DNA of 15,104 nucleotides from CBDFHV01 sp965247705 (GTDB lineage: Bacteria > Pseudomonadota > Alphaproteobacteria > Rhodospirillales > CAMCUA01): contig CBDFHV010000030.1 of the NCBI GenBank assembly GCA_965247705.1, forward strand, positions 1-15,104. The letters run 5' to 3'. Below, piece after piece: positions 13,006 to 15,104 of the stretch. How positions within the stretch are numbered: the stretch's first letter is position 1; every line of letters begins with the position of its first letter. The notes beneath the pieces were generated by a model that was not told the DNA's origin, did not search any database, and saw nothing but the letters and a program-made list of their open reading frames with translations. A program made the position numbers and the translations under genes.

Positions 13006-14139
13006 GTGGCGCCCTACATCCAGCCGCCCCGCAAGCGATTGGCGGAGGCACGGCGACGCATAGACGACATCATCCGGCTGGTGTCGGATCTGGTCTGGGA
13101 AACCGACGCGGATTTCCGTCTTACGTACGTATCGCCGAGGATCAGCGACCTTCTGGGCTACCCGTCGGCGACGTTTCTGGGCCGCCCGCTGACCGATCTC
13201 ATTCCCCTGGCGTCGCCGCCCTTGCGGGACCGGACGTCCCGCCACAAGCGCCCCTTCCGCGACGTCGAGACCATGGGCGCGGACAGCCGGGGACGGATGC
13301 ACAGCTTTCTCGTCAGCGGCCTCCCGGTCTACGAACCGGAGACGGGCGCGTTGCGGGGCTGGCGCGGCACCGTGCGCGACGTCACGGCCCAACGGGACGC
13401 GGAAGACCGGTCGCGGCGCCTGCAGGAGAAAATCGCCCATGCGGCCCGGGTCAGCATGATGGCCGCACTGTCGTCGGGTCTGGCCCACGAGCTTCAGCAA
13501 CCCTTGACCGCCGTTGTGAATTACGCGGCCGTGGGCGTGCGCGTGCTCGGGGCGGATGATCCGAACCTCGGCGAGGCCACGGAAGTGTTCAAGCGCATCC
13601 ATGTGCAGGCCGATCGGACGGCCGAGATCATACGCGGCATGCGCGACCTGGTGCGCAAGGAAACGCCGCCCCGGCGGTCGGTGAACCTCGGTTCGACGAT
13701 CAGGCAGGTGGCGGATCTGATTCGCGTCGATGCCCGGCGCCATGATGTCATCCTGGAATTGCATCTGAACGGCGTTCCACGTCACATCCTCGGGGCTTCG
13801 ATCCAGATCCAGCAACTGGTTCTGAATCTGTGCCGAAATGCCATCGACGCCATGGCCGACGCGCCGCGGCCCCGAATGCTGACTCTGCGGGTGGCCGCCG
13901 GTAATCCGGGGCAGGTCCGCCTGACCGTTCGCGACACGGGTTCCGGCATCCCTAAAGTGATCAGGCGTCGCATGTTCGAACCGTTCGTTACCACGAAACG
14001 TGGGGGAATCGGCCTCGGGCTTACCATCTGCTGGTCCATCGTCGAGGCCCACGACGGCATCATCGGCGTACGGTCGAGCCGACAGGGAACCGTCGTCACC
14101 GTGACACTTCCGCTCGCCCGCGGTGGCCGGTCCTCCTAG
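13006..14139 (+). CDS. PAS-domain sensor histidine kinase (FixL/DctB-like class)
   Basis: A 377-residue cytoplasmic kinase with no membrane helix. A PAS domain spans about 20-130 (VSDLVWETDADFRLTYVSPR, then GWRGTVRDVTAQRDAE). The dimerisation/phosphoacceptor helix has SSGLAHELQQPLTAVVNY with His161. The ATPase domain carries the N-box (LVLNLCRNAIDAM, Asn278), G1 (DTGSGIP, 310-316), F-box (FEPFVTTK) and G2 (GGIGLGL). All catalytic motifs are intact. The HELxQPLTAxxNY style is that of FixL/DctB-type kinases. No response regulator is encoded in the window, so the partner is unknown. The GTG at 13006 has only a distant GGGGGG upstream and is uncertain. Its stop codon TAG lies inside the CTAG border of the 99-bp repeat that follows. 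Confidence 0.9.
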   Translation: MAPYIQPPRKRLAEARRRIDDIIRLVSDLVWETDADFRLTYVSPRISDLLGYPSATFLGRPLTDLIPLASPPLRDRTSRHKRPFRDVETMGADSRGRMHSFLVSGLPVYEPETGALRGWRGTVRDVTAQRDAEDRSRRLQEKIAHAARVSMMAALSSGLAHELQQPLTAVVNYAAVGVRVLGADDPNLGEATEVFKRIHVQADRTAEIIRGMRDLVRKETPPRRSVNLGSTIRQVADLIRVDARRHDVILELHLNGVPRHILGASIQIQQLVLNLCRNAIDAMADAPRPRMLTLRVAAGNPGQVRLTVRDTGSGIPKVIRRRMFEPFVTTKRGGIGLGLTICWSIVEAHDGIIGVRSSRQGTVVTVTLPLARGGRSS

Positions 14140-14234
14140 TGTTGCGATTCTAACATTTGGTTCCTGAGCCCGGGGGTGAAGGTCGCAGTTTGCGTAGATT
14201 TAATGGGAACGAAATGTCTCGATCGGAACACTAG
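14136..14234 (-). mobile_element. 99-bp MITE-like element, copy 2 (inverted)
   Basis: The exact reverse complement of 102-200, with no mismatch in 99 bp. CTAG is present at both borders. The left border supplies the stop codon of the histidine kinase; the right border (14231-14234) is the target into which the adjacent IS427-like element inserted. No coding capacity. Identity of the two copies suggests recent movement or gene conversion. Confidence 0.85.
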
Positions 14235-15071
14235 GGTCCGGACTCATTCAAATCCAGTAGCAGACGAGAGCGGCGAGGCATAGGCCTGCCATGAAGTTGA
14301 TGGCGTTCTTGTCGTATCGCGTGGCGATGCGTCGGAAGTCCTTGAGGCGTCCGAACATGCGCTCGATGGTGTTTCGGTCTTTGTATCGCTCTGTGTCGAA
14401 GGGATGAGGTTGTTTGCGGTTCACCTTGTTGGGGATGACCGGCTGGATTTTCTGGCGTAGCAGGCAGGCGCGCCAGTGGTCGGCGTCATAGGCCTTGTCG
14501 GCGAGAAGATATCGCGTCCTCGGCAGATGCGCGGCGAGCATGACGGCGCCCTTGATGTCGGCGGTCTGGCCGGGCGTGAGATAGAAGGCCAGGGGCCGGC
14601 AATGTTCGTCGCTCAGGGCATGGACCTTGGTGTTGCGTCCGCCCTTTGTGCGGCCGATGGCCTGAGCAGAGGCCCCCCTTTTCCGCCGCCGGCGCAGCGA
14701 TGCGCCTTGACGTGTGTGGTGTCGATGGAGACCTGTTGCGGTGTCCCTGCCAGGCTCTCCGTCAAAGCCGGGAACAGGTACTGCCAGTGACCACGTTGCG
14801 ACCACCGGTTATAGCGATTGTAGACCGTCGTCGAAGGCCCGTACGCCGGTGGGCAGTCCTGCCAGCGGCAGCCCGACTGGAGAACGTGAAGGATGCCACT
14901 GATGATCCGCCGATCATCCTCGCGCCGCTTACCCGCCGCGTAGTAAGGAAGATGCGGCTCGATCGCCGCCCATTGCTGATCTGAGAGCCAAAATGATCCG
15001 CGCATGCCTCAAAACCTCCTGCGTTCGGTTCCAAGACATTGAATCAGATAATGGTTAATGAGTTATGACCC
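14234..15071 (-). mobile_element. Complete IS5-family element, IS427-group-like (838 bp)
   Basis: The ends are imperfect inverted repeats, GGGTCCGGACTCATT at 14234-14248 and its partner GGGTCATAACTCATT on the complement of 15057-15071. Both ends are flanked by TA within CTAG (14231-14234 and 15071-15074), matching the 2-bp TA target duplication of the IS427 group. Length and frameshifted transposase also fit. It inserted exactly at the outer CTAG of the 99-bp repeat, so the repeat was there first. Confidence 0.88.
14248..15005 (-). CDS. IS5-family (IS427-like) transposase, joined by -1 frameshift
   Basis: The first frame starts at ATG 15005 (AGGAGG 9 nt upstream) with FWLSDQQWAAIEPHLP, LQSGCRWQDCPPAYGPSTTV and the first catalytic Asp in SIDTTHVKAH. 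The second frame carries QAIGRTKGGRNTKVHAL, the second Asp in LLADKAYDADHWR and the Y-R-E-K signature YKDRNTIERMFGRLK. The frames overlap, and a -1 shift at the A4G6 run around 14676-14685 gives a continuous protein of about 252 residues, the usual length. Programmed frameshifting at such a run is known for IS427-group elements. All catalytic residues are present, so the element may be active. Confidence 0.9.
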
Positions 15072-15104
15072 TAGTCAAGGCGACGAGGGTCGAACCCCAT
15101 CGGC

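Noticed and set aside
102..14234. The interval between the two 99-bp copies as a composite transposon
   Set aside because: It contains housekeeping sec genes and complex I assembly homologues in a typical chromosomal arrangement, and the elements encode no transposase.

Overview
The window looks like a high-GC alphaproteobacterial chromosome, most likely a Rhodospirillales/Rhodospirillaceae-type genome. The evidence is the yajC-secD-secF block followed by homologues of the complex I assembly factors NDUFAF3 (Mth938/DUF498) and NDUFAF6 (squalene/phytoene-synthase fold), a DUF2336 protein (a family I know mainly from alphaproteobacteria), a FixL/DctB-style HELxQPL histidine kinase, and the codon use. 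No taxon marker gene is present, so this placement is inference.

Layout. 1-200: window edge with a possible divergent gene start and a 99-bp mobile repeat (copy 1). 261-3280 (+): two overlapping, paralogous, probably exported ankyrin-repeat proteins that share a C-terminal domain I do not recognise. 3307-4119 (-): NDUFAF6-like gene. 4269-4893 (+): a one-helix miniprotein and a four-helix PuuD/DUF989-type membrane protein, inserted on the opposite strand. 4943-8322 (-): NDUFAF3-like, secF, secD and yajC, with a promoter-like sequence at 8367-8394. 8451-9632 (-): class III adenylate cyclase. 9783-10477 (-): two small hypothetical proteins, one with an in-frame 12-bp tandem repeat. 10478-10867: AT-richer non-coding stretch with a perfect 18-bp palindrome. 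10868-11812: IS5-family insertion sequence (TTA target duplication, frameshifted transposase). 11825-14139 (+): DUF2336 protein and a PAS histidine kinase. 14136-14234: copy 2 of the 99-bp repeat, identical but inverted. 14234-15071: a second IS5-family element (IS427-like, TA duplication) inserted at the very edge of that repeat. 15072-15104: nothing recognisable.

How the parts work together. The central block is housekeeping: YajC/SecD/SecF assist protein export, and the two complex I assembly homologues lie downstream in the same direction, interrupted only by the opposite-strand membrane-protein pair. The cyclase, the CRP/FNR-type palindrome at 10085-10098, the PAS kinase and the DUF2336 protein suggest a signalling neighbourhood. 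The two ankyrin proteins form a translationally coupled pair and are the least described genes here. Both edges and the 10.9-11.8 kb region carry mobile DNA, with three events sitting directly against gene ends or starts.
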